Positions 17,617 to 27,204 are shown, numbered from the stretch's first letter. The stretch is DNA of 64,000 nt from Azospirillum formosense (GCF_040500525.1 NZ_CP159404.1:525001-589000); one strand, 5' to 3'. Program-made: numbers and translations. The notes: generated from the letters alone by a model not told the origin.

Positions 17617-18876
17617 TCAGCCGACGAAGAACGGCTGCGTTCCATGCGCGGCGATGGCCTTCGACAGCCGTTCCAGCGCGTGGGCGTAGGCCGCCGTGCG
17701 CATCGGGATGGACTTGGCCGTGCCCATGTCCCAGACCCGGCGGCCCTCGGTCTCCATGATCACGCGAAGGCGCTCGTGAATCTCGCCGAGGCCCCAATAG
17801 TAGCCCTGACGGTTCTGCACCCACTCGAAGTAGGACACCGTCACCCCACCGGCGTTCGCCAGGATGTCGGGCAGGACGATGACGCCGGCCTCGTTCAGGA
17901 TGCGGTCGGCGTCCGGCGTGATCGGGCCGTTGGCGAGTTCCAGGACAACCCGCGCCTTGATGAGTCCGGCGTTGCCCTTGTGGATCTGATCCTCCAGAGC
18001 CGCGGGGACCAGGATTTCGCAATCGGTTCCCAGCAGCTCGTCGCCGCTCACCGCACGGGCGCCGTTCTCGGTGTAGGCGGTCACCGAGCCGCCCCGCTCC
18101 TTGGCCGTCTGCACGGCTTGCGGGTCCAGCCCGTCCTCGCAGACGATGGCTCCGCGGGAGTCGGACAGGCCGACGATGCGATAGCCGTCCGCATGCAGCA
18201 GGCGGGCGATGTGGAAGCCGGCGTTGCCGTAGCCCTGGATCACCACCCGGCGGGCCGATCCGGACAGGCGCAGATCCTCCTCCAGATGCTTGATGAGGTA
18301 GTAGCCGCCGCGCGCGGTCGCGTCGTCACGCCCGAGGGAGCCGCCGAGCGGCAGCGGCTTTCCGGTGATGACCGCCGGGCTCGGCTGGCGGACGATGGAG
18401 CTGTACTCGTCGGCCATCCACCCCATGATCATGGAGTTGGTGTAGACGTCCGGCGCCGGGATGTCGCGGTCAGGTCCGATCATGCCGGCGAAGGCCTGCA
18501 CATAGGCCCGCGACAGACGCTCCAGCTCCGACTTGGACAGGCTGTGCGGATCGACCTTCACCGCGCCCTTGCCCCCGCCATAGGGCAGGTTCATCACCGC
18601 GCACTTGAAGGTCATCCAGAAGGCCAGCGTGGTCACCTCCTCGACGTTGGAACTCGGGTGGAAACGGATGCCGCCCTTGGTCGGGCCGCGAGTGTCGTCG
18701 TAGCGGCACCGCCACGCCGGGAAGGAACGGCGCGATCCGTCGTCCATGCGCACCGACAGGCGGACGCTCAGGGTCTCCTTGGCGTATTTCAGTTTCTCGA
18801 GAACCTCGGAATCCACCTCGACGTGCTTGGCGGCTTCATCCAGGCGGCTCAGCGCCCCCGAAAGCAGATCGTCCAT
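17617..18876 (-). CDS. gdhA: Glu/Leu/Phe/Val dehydrogenase (glutamate dehydrogenase type)
   Basis: A 419-aa cytoplasmic enzyme, typical length for hexameric glutamate dehydrogenase. The N-terminal ELFV domain has GPTKGGIRFHP (about 64-74) and the catalytic lysine in PYGGGKGAVKVDP (K103). The C-terminal Rossmann domain begins VVIQGYGNAGFHIA (about 208). It interconverts glutamate with 2-oxoglutarate and ammonia; the dinucleotide fold suggests NAD but NADP cannot be excluded. Close family members act on Leu, Val or Phe; residues such as DDTRGPTKGG favour glutamate. It is a single-gene unit with a stem-loop after it. Confidence 0.88.
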   Translation of the reverse strand: MDDLLSGALSRLDEAAKHVEVDSEVLEKLKYAKETLSVRLSVRMDDGSRRSFPAWRCRYDDTRGPTKGGIRFHPSSNVEEVTTLAFWMTFKCAVMNLPYGGGKGAVKVDPHSLSKSELERLSRAYVQAFAGMIGPDRDIPAPDVYTNSMIMGWMADEYSSIVRQPSPAVITGKPLPLGGSLGRDDATARGGYYLIKHLEEDLRLSGSARRVVIQGYGNAGFHIARLLHADGYRIVGLSDSRGAIVCEDGLDPQAVQTAKERGGSVTAYTENGARAVSGDELLGTDCEILVPAALEDQIHKGNAGLIKARVVLELANGPITPDADRILNEAGVIVLPDILANAGGVTVSYFEWVQNRQGYYWGLGEIHERLRVIMETEGRRVWDMGTAKSIPMRTAAYAHALERLSKAIAAHGTQPFFVG

Positions 18877-19002
18877 TCCTTTTCCCCATGGTTTCGGTCA
18901 GGAGCACCGAAGGTTGGCCGCATCTCCTTCCTGGAAGGTTCTGCTCACTTCCCCTAAGGCATATGACGGCTTTTCTACTGGGGAATAACCCGGATCAAAA
19001 TA

Positions 19003-19018
19003 TCCGTATTACTACGGA
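19003..19018. promoter_or_regulatory. Inverted repeat between gdh and rnk
   Basis: TCCGTA-TTAC-TACGGA, perfect 6-bp arms, in an AT-rich divergent intergenic region between the glutamate dehydrogenase start (18876) and rnk (19172). It is a candidate operator of unknown regulator. Confidence 0.35.
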
Positions 19019-19171
19019 AATCGTGTAACATACTGCAAAACAACGATAAAATTTTTACGCGCCGGTGCGTTTCTCGCGCTCCGTAATCATACGGATGGCC
19101 GCGGACAATGCCCGTGGGCGAGAGTCCGTCCGGGCTTGAACCACCGTCGCCGCGCAGTCGAGGACGCACCG

Positions 19172-19564
19172 ATGACCGAGGAAACCGACCGGCCGCTGAT
19201 CTGGATCGGCCGCATGGATTATGGGCGCCTGCTGCGGGCCATGGACCGGCTGGCCGCGCAGGACCCGGACGTCCGGGCGTTCCTGTCGAGGGAGTTGGAA
19301 CGGGCGATCGTCCGCCCGGAATGCGACCTTCCCCGGACCATCGTGCGCATGGGCAGCCGGTTCCTGTTCCGCCGCGATGACGGCATGCCGCCCGAATGGG
19401 GAGAGCTGGTGTACCCGGACCAATCGCCCAAGGAGGATCAGATCACCGTCGCCTCTCCGCTGGGGGTGGCCCTGCTCGGTCTTCGGGAAGGCGCCCGGAT
19501 GCCCTACAGCGATGCGGACGGCACCACACGCCGGCTGATGGTCGAGCGCGTCCTCCCCGCCTGA
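19172..19564 (+). CDS. rnk: Regulator of nucleoside diphosphate kinase (Rnk/GreA C-terminal family)
   Basis: A 130-aa protein. The N-terminal helical part ends near residue 60, and a GreA/GreB C-terminal domain follows with VRMGSRFLFRRDD, DQITVASPLGVALLGLREG and a closing RLMVERVL. Rnk proteins bind RNA polymerase secondary-channel regions or modulate Ndk levels. ATG 19172 has GAGGA upstream; an upstream in-frame ATG at 19136 lacks one. It is a monocistronic gene divergent from gdh. Confidence 0.82.
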   Translation: MTEETDRPLIWIGRMDYGRLLRAMDRLAAQDPDVRAFLSRELERAIVRPECDLPRTIVRMGSRFLFRRDDGMPPEWGELVYPDQSPKEDQITVASPLGVALLGLREGARMPYSDADGTTRRLMVERVLPA

Positions 19565-19628
19565 GCCGCCGCCACGCCTGCGGATCGACGCCGCCGCACG
19601 GCGCGCTCGGCCGGCCTCGCTCTTCATT

Positions 19629-19651
19629 TGCAAATGCGAATGAATCGCATT
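19629..19651. promoter_or_regulatory. Second Fur-like box, upstream of the DUF2325 gene
   Basis: A 19-bp palindrome (arms AATGCGA and TCGCATT around ATGAA, 19633-19651) overlaps the 21-bp frame 19629-19649 that matches the exbB box in 16 of 21 positions. It lies about 90 bases before the ATG, and an adjacent TATTAG could be part of a promoter. Confidence 0.6.
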
Positions 19652-19655
19652 ATTA

Positions 19656-19676
19656 GTGGAGCCTGTTCCGCTCCAC
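19656..19676 (+). promoter_or_regulatory. Leader stem-loop before the DUF2325 gene
   Basis: GTGGAGC-N7-GCTCCAC, a perfect 7-bp stem with loop CTGTTCC, four bases after the Fur-like box. If transcription starts at the box the hairpin would be at the 5' end of the mRNA; it could equally be a second operator. Confidence 0.4.
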
Positions 19677-19740
19677 GGCCCCGCTTGGCTCCGGACGGGA
19701 CCCGAGACCCAACAGCCGAAACCGATCGGGGGCGGAGACG

Positions 19741-20916
19741 ATGTGTGAGCGTTGTCGGAAGACCGTGCCATCCTGCGTGCTGGGACAGGCCAAACGCCGG
19801 AAGCTGTGGACGATCCCAACGGAGTATCACTGTTCGATCGTGGGCACTTGCCTGTCGTCGGAGGACGTGGCGTGGCTGTGCCGGCGGCTGAAGCTGGTCC
19901 CCACCGCGGACGCCCGCCCCTACGACATCCACCGCTATTTCGTGGAGAAGGCCGCGGAGGACGGGCCGGAGGCCCGGCTGATGCACAAGCGGCTGGACGA
20001 GACCTTCGCCGTCGCGGTGAAGCGCTTCGCCCGCGAGACGACCGAAGACGGGTGGATGGCGCTGTGGACCGCCGCGGTGGCCTCGGGCGACGTGGCCGCC
20101 GCCTACTGGGGCGTGCTGAGCCACGGCGCCATGCCCGACGCGGTGCGGGTGCGCGCCTTCGCCGACGTGCACATGCTCTCGCACATCATGGGTGGCGAGA
20201 ACCGGCGCCAACTGCGGGAGAACCGTGATCTGGCCCGGCGCTGCGAGGACTTGGCGGCCCGGCTGACGAAGCAGGACCGCGCCGCCGCCGAGCGCGTCGC
20301 CGAGAAGGACGCCCGCATCCGGGAGCTGGAGGCGCAACTCACCGCCCAACGGGCCGCTCCCGCGGCTCCGGAAACGACAAGCGCCGCGAAAGCCCCGTCC
20401 GGCCGCGCGCCCGGCCAGGCGCGCCTGCAGCGCACCATGGAGGCCCTGCACCGCCGCGTCGCCAGCGAGCGCATGCGCGCGCGCCACGCCGAGGCGGAGG
20501 TGGAGCGGCTGCGCCGCCTGCTCGACCCACCGGCCGCGCAGGTCCGCCGCACCGCCGTCGCCGAGACGAACGCGCCGACCGACCTCGGCGGGCGGGCCAT
20601 CCTTTATGTGGGCGGACGGACCAAGAGCCTGCCCCACCTGCGGGCGGCGGTGGAGACCCGCAACGGCTGCCTGCTGCACCATGACGGCGGGTTCGAGCAG
20701 ACCACCCGCTGCCTGGAAGGTCTGGTCGAGCGCGCCGACGTGGTGGTCTGCCCCGTCGATTGCGTCAGCCACGACGCCTGCCTGCGGGTGAAGGGGCTGT
20801 GCCGCCGCATGGGCAAACCCTTCGTGCCGATGCGCAGCGCCGGCGCCACCAGCTTCGCCCGCATCCTGCACAGCTTCGGGCGGGACGGCGCCGGCGAGGA
20901 CGCCGCCCACCACTGA
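19741..20916 (+). CDS. DUF2325-domain protein
   Basis: A 391-aa soluble protein. The N-terminus carries cysteines (C2, C5, C12) and an all-helical region to about 150. A charged coiled-coil stretch (about 160-275) with GGENRRQLRENRD and many Arg/Glu heptads leads to a C-terminal DUF2325 domain (about 293-380). That domain has RAILYVGGRTKSLPHLR, HDGGFEQTTRCLEGL and VVVCPVDCVSHDACLRVK, a Rossmann-like fold with conserved Cys. The function of DUF2325 is unknown. ATG 19741 has GGAG upstream. The Fur-like box ahead suggests an iron-related role. Confidence 0.85.
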   Translation: MCERCRKTVPSCVLGQAKRRKLWTIPTEYHCSIVGTCLSSEDVAWLCRRLKLVPTADARPYDIHRYFVEKAAEDGPEARLMHKRLDETFAVAVKRFARETTEDGWMALWTAAVASGDVAAAYWGVLSHGAMPDAVRVRAFADVHMLSHIMGGENRRQLRENRDLARRCEDLAARLTKQDRAAAERVAEKDARIRELEAQLTAQRAAPAAPETTSAAKAPSGRAPGQARLQRTMEALHRRVASERMRARHAEAEVERLRRLLDPPAAQVRRTAVAETNAPTDLGGRAILYVGGRTKSLPHLRAAVETRNGCLLHHDGGFEQTTRCLEGLVERADVVVCPVDCVSHDACLRVKGLCRRMGKPFVPMRSAGATSFARILHSFGRDGAGEDAAHH

Positions 20917-20955
20917 GCGCCGCCCGAACCCTTGGCGCGGCCGCACCCGGTCCGG

Positions 20956-23046
20956 TCAGGCGCTGCGGACACCGGCGAGGAACTCGCCGACCTCGCCGGT
21001 CAGCCGTTCCGCCTGCTGCGACAGCGCCTGCGCCGCGCTCAGCACATGGGCGGCGGCCGTCCCGGTGTCGTTGGCCGCCTGCTGCACGCCGGCGATGTTG
21101 GAGGCGACCTCCTGCGTGCCGACGGCCGCCTGCTGGACGTTGCGGGTGATCTCCTGGGTGGCGGCGCCCTGCTCCTCCACCGCGGCGGCGATGGCGGTGG
21201 CGATCTCGTTCACCTCGCCGATCACCGTGGCGATCCCCTGGATCGCCGAAACGGCGTCGCGCGTGACCGTCTGCACCTGGGCGATCTGCGCCGCGATGTC
21301 GTCGGTCGCCTGGGCGGTCTGGCTGGCCAGGGTCTTCACCTCATGCGCCACGACGGCGAATCCCTTGCCGGCGTCGCCGGCGCGGGCGGCCTCGATGGTG
21401 GCGTTGAGCGCCAGCAGGTTCGTCTGGCTGGAGATGGCCTGGATCAGCCTGACCACCTCGCCGATGCGTTGCGCGCAGCCGGCCATCAGCCGCACCGTCT
21501 CGTCCGTCCGACGGGCGTCCGCGACGGCCCGCGTGGTGATCACCTGCGACTGGGCGGCGCGGTTGCCGATCTCCCGGATGGAGGCGGTGAGCTGTTCGGT
21601 CGCCGCCGCCACGGTCTGCACGTTGGTCGAGGCCTGCTCCGACGCGGCGGCCACCGCGAAGGACTGGTGGTTCGTCTGCTGGGCCGCCGCCGACATGGAG
21701 CCGGCGGTCGCCTCCATCTCCGTCGCCGCGGACGACAGGGTGCCGGCCAGCCCGCTCACCTTCGCTTCGAAGCCGCGGGTCAGCCGGTCCAGCGCGGCCG
21801 CCCGCCGCTCACGCGTCTCCTGGTCGCGCCGTTGCTCCTCCTCCAGCCGCGCGCGCGCGACGGCGTGCTCCTGGAAGACCGCGACGGCCTGCGCCATGGC
21901 GCCGATCTCGTCGCGCCGCCCGGTGCCGGGGATGGCCACCGCAAGATCGCCGTCGGCCATCTGCCGCATCGCCCCGGTCATCGCGGTCAGCGGCCGGACG
22001 ATCCGGCGGATCACCAGCAGCGAGCCGCCAACCCCCAGCAGCAGGCTGAGCGTGAGGACGGCGAGGCTGACGAGCAGGTCGGAGCGCGCCTCCTCCGCGG
22101 CCTGCGCAACCGCCGAGTCAATGGCGGCGCCCACCGTGCCGGCCAGCGTGAGGATGGACTCGATGCCCACGGTCGCCCGGCTCATCCATTCGTCGGAGGA
22201 CATGGTATAGCGGCCGTCCGCACCCCCCTTCAGCACCGCCTGCCGGGTCTCGGCGAAGCCCTGGAGAAACGCGGCCTCCACCCCGTCGATGGCCCGCGCC
22301 AGATCGGGCGCGATGTCCGGACGGGTGCGCAGAGCGCGGATGCCGTCCCACGCCTGCTCCAGCCGGCCGCGGGACTTCGCCAGGGCTTCGGCCTGCGTTG
22401 GAGCGACCGGCCGGCCGCCGGCGATGAGGGCGTTGAACAGGCCGCGCTCGCGCCCGGCGTGTTCGGCCATGTCCGCCGCGTAGCCGCGCAGCTGGACGAG
22501 CTGGAGGGTCGCCGTCTTCGGCGGCGGAGCGACCGCCTCAAGCAGCAGGCGCAGGGCCCCGACCCGCTCGATGTGGGCGGTGACCACGCCGCCGAACCCC
22601 GAGACGACGTCCGGCGCCCGCTCGCCGACGTTGCGGGCCAAGGCCTCGTCGACCCCGCGCCGGCGGTTCCGCAGGTCCACCAACGAGGCTTCCATGGCGC
22701 CCAGGCGCGACCCATGCGCGACTATCTCGGGGACGCCGCGCAGATCCTCCAACGCGGCGCGCAGCGCGGCGTCGGCGGCGCTGCGGCGCTGGTCCAGACG
22801 GGCGCGCCGCTCGGAGGACAGCGGTTCGGGGCTGTTGAGCGCGCCGTTGGTGGTGCCCCGCTCCACGGCGAGATCACCCGCCGCGATGACCAGGCGGCTG
22901 GCCACCTGATTGACGGTCCGATAGGCCGTGGCCGCCTCGACGCCGCGAAGGGCCACATACGCGGCGTCGCCCGCCATGCCGATCCCGAGGAGGGCGAGCC
23001 CGCCGACAATCACCGGTAGCGTTGCCTTGATTGACAATAATCGCAT
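20956..23046 (-). CDS. Methyl-accepting chemotaxis protein with large periplasmic sensor
   Basis: A 696-aa chemoreceptor: TM1 (about 8-28), a helical periplasmic sensor (about 30-330), TM2 (about 335-355), HAMP (about 356-410) and an MCP signalling domain whose hairpin tip reads [27 protein letters not shown]. The sensor's early [18 protein letters not shown] followed by [14 protein letters not shown] resembles the NIT (nitrate/nitrite-sensing) domain, but I hold that loosely. ATG 23046 with AGGGTGA upstream is preferred over a long upstream extension. No CheRB-docking pentapeptide is visible at the C-terminus. It is monocistronic. Confidence 0.9.
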   Translation of the reverse strand: MRLLSIKATLPVIVGGLALLGIGMAGDAAYVALRGVEAATAYRTVNQVASRLVIAAGDLAVERGTTNGALNSPEPLSSERRARLDQRRSAADAALRAALEDLRGVPEIVAHGSRLGAMEASLVDLRNRRRGVDEALARNVGERAPDVVSGFGGVVTAHIERVGALRLLLEAVAPPPKTATLQLVQLRGYAADMAEHAGRERGLFNALIAGGRPVAPTQAEALAKSRGRLEQAWDGIRALRTRPDIAPDLARAIDGVEAAFLQGFAETRQAVLKGGADGRYTMSSDEWMSRATVGIESILTLAGTVGAAIDSAVAQAAEEARSDLLVSLAVLTLSLLLGVGGSLLVIRRIVRPLTAMTGAMRQMADGDLAVAIPGTGRRDEIGAMAQAVAVFQEHAVARARLEEEQRRDQETRERRAAALDRLTRGFEAKVSGLAGTLSSAATEMEATAGSMSAAAQQTNHQSFAVAAASEQASTNVQTVAAATEQLTASIREIGNRAAQSQVITTRAVADARRTDETVRLMAGCAQRIGEVVRLIQAISSQTNLLALNATIEAARAGDAGKGFAVVAHEVKTLASQTAQATDDIAAQIAQVQTVTRDAVSAIQGIATVIGEVNEIATAIAAAVEEQGAATQEITRNVQQAAVGTQEVASNIAGVQQAANDTGTAAAHVLSAAQALSQQAERLTGEVGEFLAGVRSA

Positions 23047-23302
23047 GGATTCACCCTGGGACACGGACAGCATTGGCAGAGTCAAGCCCAGGCCCTCGGG
23101 CCTTTCCTTGATCTTTGTCAAAGGATCTCTGCATGCGGGAACCGGCACACCAACGGAAAGAATCGCCGAGATCGATTGCCGAAATTGCGCATTTGCTTTC
23201 GGAAAATTTCCGGAAAGCGGCCCGATGCGACAAGCGGGCAAGCGTCTAAAGTTGCGGGGCGCCGCCGCGCGCTGTGCTACAGTGCGGCCGGAAGGAGCCG
23301 TC

Positions 23303-24388
23303 ATGCCGTCAGAACACCCGTCGCCCGAAGCCTCTCAGCCCAGCCAGAACGCCCCCGAACCCCTCCTGAAGCTGGGCGACGCGCCCCGCCCGGCCGCCAT
23401 GCCCGACAGCCTCGCCGCCGAGGTCGCGGGCTGGCGCTTCGTCCTGCGCAGCCCGGTGGCTTCCAGCTTCTATTCCAAGCCGGGAACACCGTGGCTGGCG
23501 CCGCCGGAGGGCTGCCTGCGGGCCAGCGACCGCTGGAATCTGGACGGAGCCTTCGCCACCGACCAGCCCGTCGAGAACGGCGCGCAATGGGTTGTCGCGC
23601 GGTTCGAGGGTGGCGTGTGGCGTGTGGAGCGCTGCGTTCCGGCCGCCCCCCGGCCGGCGGCGCGCGACCTTCTGCGCCTGCGGGTGGACCGGCTGACCGC
23701 CGCCCGCCGCTGGACGCACGGCGATCTGGAACTTCTGCACAGCCTGTTGGATGGCGGGACCGTGGCAGAATCCGTCCTTCTGGCCGGTGACGATGGACGG
23801 GCGCGCTCCTTGCGGTCGTTGAAGGCGCTGGGTCTTGCCGGAGCGGCCTCCGCGGACGACCCGGAGCTTCCCGACGCGGCGAAGGCCCTGATCGCGGACG
23901 GGGCGGGCAGCGTCGTCTGGCTCGACGCCGACGCGCGGGAAATCGCCGACGGCATCCTGTCCTGGCACGCCAGGAAGCAGGCGCGCGCCGCCGCTCGGGT
24001 GAGTCGGGGCGCCGAGGCGAAGCAGCGCGGCGACGACATCAAGGACGCCCTCACCAAGGCGGTGCAACGGGCCTTCCCGCGCATTCCCAAGGAGGCCGCC
24101 GCCGCCGCCGCCGCCCGGCTGGCGCCCGGTGTCAAGAAGCTGGGCCGCATGCCGGCGCTGCAGCCCATCGTGGACGCGGTGGCGGAGGTGCGGCTGGAGC
24201 GCTGGCGGCAGGCCGTGGCGTCGGAGCCGGAGGTGGCGAAGCGGCTGGCCGCCATGGAGGCGCGCGGCGACGCGAACCGCGCGCTCAAGCGCTACCGGGA
24301 CCAGCGGGCGGTCGAGCGCGCGGAGGCCGAGTTGAAGGAGTGGCGCGGCGACCTCGGCCCCGTGCTGTCCCGCCGCCTGGGCTGGTGA
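23303..24388 (+). CDS. Hypothetical protein, 361 aa
   Basis: I do not recognise this protein. ATG 23303 has a strong AAGGAG. An N-terminal low-complexity Pro/Ser stretch (1-35) is followed by a compact domain with [20 protein letters not shown] and [23 protein letters not shown]. The C-terminal half (about 215-361) is highly charged, helical and Ala/Arg-rich. No signal peptide, membrane segment or catalytic motif stands out. It is divergent from the chemoreceptor across 256 bases and alone on its strand. Confidence 0.7.
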   Translation: MPSEHPSPEASQPSQNAPEPLLKLGDAPRPAAMPDSLAAEVAGWRFVLRSPVASSFYSKPGTPWLAPPEGCLRASDRWNLDGAFATDQPVENGAQWVVARFEGGVWRVERCVPAAPRPAARDLLRLRVDRLTAARRWTHGDLELLHSLLDGGTVAESVLLAGDDGRARSLRSLKALGLAGAASADDPELPDAAKALIADGAGSVVWLDADAREIADGILSWHARKQARAAARVSRGAEAKQRGDDIKDALTKAVQRAFPRIPKEAAAAAAARLAPGVKKLGRMPALQPIVDAVAEVRLERWRQAVASEPEVAKRLAAMEARGDANRALKRYRDQRAVERAEAELKEWRGDLGPVLSRRLGW

Positions 24389-24404
24389 CGGCGCAGGAGC
24401 GGCG

Positions 24405-24806
24405 TCAGCGTGCGCCGGGGAACCACTCGGTGTGGCTGTCGCCGCTGCGGCCGTAATAGACGACCCGCCGGCCGAGGATGCTGACGGTCCAGCCAGCGCA
24501 GCCGGCCCGCAGCACCCGCTCGCGGAAGCCGCCATAACGGATCGTTCCGGACTGGATGGCGCGGACGGCGGATTCCACGCCCTCCACCGAGAAGTGCATG
24601 GCCGGCGGCAGGGGAGAGGGCCGGGCCTCCACCCGCTCCGTCGTCCCGTCCGGGAAATAGTAGGTCGTTTCCGAGCGCACGAGATCGGTGTGATAGCGCT
24701 CCACCCCCGCGACGGCCAGCGCTGCGACGACTTCGGGAAAGCTGATGCGCTCCTCGTCCGAAGCGCGGCTGCACTCCCGCAGGATGGCCGTGATCTTGGA
24801 ACCCAT
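24405..24806 (-). CDS. DUF1398-family protein
   Basis: A 133-aa protein with the DUF1398 (YbcV-like) pattern: PEVVAALAVAGVERYHTDLVRSETTYYFPDG and a central HFSVEGVESAVRAIQSGTIRYGGF. ATG 24806 has a strong GGAGGAAA. The family is small and functionally uncharacterised. It lies 32 bases after the marR stop on the same strand, so it is probably the regulated partner in a two-gene operon. Confidence 0.82.
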   Translation of the reverse strand: MGSKITAILRECSRASDEERISFPEVVAALAVAGVERYHTDLVRSETTYYFPDGTTERVEARPSPLPPAMHFSVEGVESAVRAIQSGTIRYGGFRERVLRAGCAGWTVSILGRRVVYYGRSGDSHTEWFPGAR

Positions 24807-24838
24807 GACGTTTCCTCCGTTCCGCGCGAGCGCCGCGG

Positions 24839-25297
24839 TCAATCGATGGGAATGGAGCGCAGGCCCATCCGGCGGACGATGCTCTTCAACATGTCTTCGA
24901 TCCGCGCCCGCTCGGCGGGCTCCAGATGCCCGAAGAAGTCGGCGTCGTTGCGGTCCGCCAGGGCGGACAGGTCCGGCACCAACGCCCGCCCCTCCGGGGT
25001 GAGCGCCAGCGTCCGGCAGCGCCGGTCGTCGGGGTCGGCCGTCTGGGTGAGCAGTCCCTTGGCGGCGAGGCGATCGGCCAGTTTTGAAATCGCTCCCCGC
25101 GTCATGCCCAGCCGGTCGGCGAGCAGGCTGGGCGCCACTCCATCGCCGTCGTGGAGATCGCGCAGCACGACCCACTCGGCCACGGTCACTCCCCGCCCCG
25201 CCACCTTTGCGGCGAAGGCATGGGACACGTGATTCGACACGAAGCGCAGCCAATAGCCGAGATGCGCGTCCAGCGGGCTGATGTCCGATGCGGCCAT
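24839..25297 (-). CDS. MarR-family transcriptional regulator
   Basis: A 152-aa winged-helix regulator. DNA-binding text includes GVTVAEWVVLRDLHDGDG, SLLADRLGMTRGAISKLADRLAAKGLL and the wing QTADPDDRRCRTLALTPEGRAL, followed by dimerisation helices. ATG 25297 is chosen with AAGGTGA about 9 bases upstream; a GTG three codons earlier is the alternative. Two palindromic AGTTTCCTAG-type sites lie directly upstream, so it is very likely autorepressed. It precedes the DUF1398 gene in an operon. The ligand is unknown. Confidence 0.9.
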   Translation of the reverse strand: MAASDISPLDAHLGYWLRFVSNHVSHAFAAKVAGRGVTVAEWVVLRDLHDGDGVAPSLLADRLGMTRGAISKLADRLAAKGLLTQTADPDDRRCRTLALTPEGRALVPDLSALADRNDADFFGHLEPAERARIEDMLKSIVRRMGLRSIPID

Positions 25298-25313
25298 CGG
25301 CTTCACCTTTTTA

Positions 25314-25329
25314 AGTTTCCTAGGAAACT
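25314..25329. promoter_or_regulatory. MarR operator, perfect palindrome
   Basis: AGTTTCCTAGGAAACT, a perfect 16-bp palindrome starting 17 bases before the marR ATG. Binding here would block ribosome access or the promoter and gives autoregulation. Confidence 0.75.
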
Positions 25330-25339
25330 AACGCGAGGC

Positions 25340-25355
25340 AGTTTCCTAGTCAACT
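25340..25355. promoter_or_regulatory. Second MarR operator, imperfect
   Basis: AGTTTCCTAGTCAACT keeps the left half-site and most of the right half-site of the operator at 25314, centred 26 bp away. The pair probably binds two MarR dimers. Confidence 0.65.
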
Positions 25356-25713
25356 TTTTTGGATTGCCGTCGCGGCAGCACGATGACGCAGCTTTCCGCC
25401 AAGACTTCCCCCGCAACGAGGACGCCAAGTTTCAAACTTGAAACGCGCAGCGCCAGGGAATCGAAGGATTGCTTTGTAATTTCCCTTCGGCCGAGCCGGC
25501 ATAAATGAGACGGGACAGGACAGAACTGTTCAATCCAGACCCGGAAATCCGGATGCCAGTTCTATGGAGCATCACCAACGCGGTAAACGATAAGACTATG
25601 ACTATTTGGAAGCTGCGCCTTTCGACAAATTGAATTGAAATCCACGATTGCTGGCATCTAAATCAATCCCCGACACGACCCACCAGCCACCTCCACATGC
25701 CTCTGGTGATCCC
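25356..25713. other. Gene-free region upstream of the PAS chemoreceptor
   Basis: About 360 bases with no gene, turning AT-rich from about 25540. Its one structured element is an overlapping palindrome pair at 25426-25444. Otherwise it should hold the chemoreceptor promoter, which I cannot place. Confidence 0.5.
25426..25444. promoter_or_regulatory. Overlapping palindromes, unassigned operator
   Basis: CAAGTTTCAAACTTGAAAC contains the perfect 7-1-7 palindrome CAAGTTT-C-AAACTTG overlapping a second one GTTTCAA-AC-TTGAAAC. No adjacent gene obviously supplies its regulator. Confidence 0.4.
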
Positions 25714-27204
25714 ATGCTCAAGCTCATGTCAGCGGGACGCGCGGAATTGAAGGCCAAGCTCGCGTCGCTGGATGCCGCAAAGGCCATCGTCGACCTTTCG
25801 CCGGACGGTCTGGTTCTTTCCGCAAACAAGAATTTTATTGCGGCGCTCGGCTGCAGCCTGGATGAGATCAAGGGCCGGCCTTGGTCGTCGGTTTTCTTCC
25901 TTCGAAGCGAAGAGGGCAGCACCCCGCAGACCGTGTGGGATGCGCTGCGGCGTGGCCAACCATGGTCCGGAGAATGCCTGCTGCTTGGCAAGGCCGGGCG
26001 GGAGCCATGGGTCCAGGCGGTCTTCACCCCGGTCCGGGACCACAAGGGCCGGACGGTCATGGTCGTGGCCTACGCCACGGACATCACCGCCAACAAGCGC
26101 CGGTCCGCCGATCTGGAGGGACAGATCGCAGCGGTCAACAAATCGCAGGCGGTCATCGAATTCGACATCGACGGCAATGTCCTGGCGGCGAACGCCAACT
26201 TCCTCGCCACCATGGGCTATCGGCTGGATGAAATCACCGGCCGGCATCACGCCATCTTCGTGGCGCCGGAGGAGCGCAACGGCGACGCCTACCGCCGCTT
26301 CTGGGACGCGCTCCGGCGCGGCGAGCACCAGACGACGGAGTTCCGGCGGCTGCGCAAGGACGGCGCCGACGTCTGGATCCAGGCCAGCTACAACCCCGTC
26401 TTCGACCCGCAGGGTCGCTTGGTCAAGGTCGTCAAGTTCGCCACCGACATCACGGAGCGGGTAAAGGAGCGGTTGAACCGCGCCGACATCGGGCGCGCGG
26501 TGGATGGCGACCTCGGCCGTATCTCCCAGTCCATCGCCGATGCCAATCGGCAGGCGTCCGCCGCGGCGGAGGCCGCCGCCCAGACCAGCCACACCGTACA
26601 ATCCATCGCCGCGGGGACCGAGGAACTCGTCGCGTCCGTCAACGAGATCAGCCAGCAGACCGCCACCGCCTCGGTGATCTCGAACGACGCGGTCGGCGAG
26701 GCCGAACGGATCGGCGCGACGGTTGAGGAACTGGTGGAGGCCGCCAAGCAGATCGGCTTGGTGGTCAAGATGATCTCGGACATCGCCAACCAGACCAATC
26801 TGCTGGCGCTGAACGCGACCATCGAGGCCGCGCGGGCCGGGGAGAACGGCAAGGGTTTCGCGGTGGTCGCGTCCGAGGTGAAGGCGCTGGCGACCCAGGC
26901 GGCCAAGGCAACGGAGCAGATCACGTCGCAGATCGCCCAAGTCCAGGGCGCCACCGACTCCGCCGCCCGCGCCATCAGCTCGATCGGCGGCACGATCCGC
27001 AAACTGAACGGCATCTCCGCCGCCATCGCGTCCGCCACCGAGGAGCAGAGCGCCGTCGTGCGCGACATCTCCGCCCACATGCAGGTCACCGCCGACGCCA
27101 TCGCGACGATCAGCGGCAACATGGCCGGCATCGCCCACGCCACCGAAGACGCCGCGCAGTCGACCGGAAAGGTCAAGGCGCTGTCACGCACCCTGGCGGC
27201 CTGA
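25714..27204 (+). CDS. Cytoplasmic PAS-PAS methyl-accepting chemotaxis protein
   Basis: A 496-aa chemoreceptor with no membrane segment. Two PAS domains (about 25-130 and 145-255) each end in a DIT-type PAC motif ([20 protein letters not shown]). The MCP signalling domain follows, with tip [27 protein letters not shown]. This is the soluble Aer-like/energy-taxis or internal-sensing layout; whether the PAS domains bind haem or flavin cannot be told from sequence alone. ATG 25714 is preferred; a TTG at 25648 is in frame but weak. It is monocistronic, 268 bases before the binding-protein genes. Confidence 0.9.
   Translation: MLKLMSAGRAELKAKLASLDAAKAIVDLSPDGLVLSANKNFIAALGCSLDEIKGRPWSSVFFLRSEEGSTPQTVWDALRRGQPWSGECLLLGKAGREPWVQAVFTPVRDHKGRTVMVVAYATDITANKRRSADLEGQIAAVNKSQAVIEFDIDGNVLAANANFLATMGYRLDEITGRHHAIFVAPEERNGDAYRRFWDALRRGEHQTTEFRRLRKDGADVWIQASYNPVFDPQGRLVKVVKFATDITERVKERLNRADIGRAVDGDLGRISQSIADANRQASAAAEAAAQTSHTVQSIAAGTEELVASVNEISQQTATASVISNDAVGEAERIGATVEELVEAAKQIGLVVKMISDIANQTNLLALNATIEAARAGENGKGFAVVASEVKALATQAAKATEQITSQIAQVQGATDSAARAISSIGGTIRKLNGISAAIASATEEQSAVVRDISAHMQVTADAIATISGNMAGIAHATEDAAQSTGKVKALSRTLAA

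Noticed and set aside
20932-23019. A 695-aa rightward frame opposite the chemoreceptor
   Set aside because: Compositionally biased Gly/Arg/Asp text mirrors the MCP gene, and no known motif appears.
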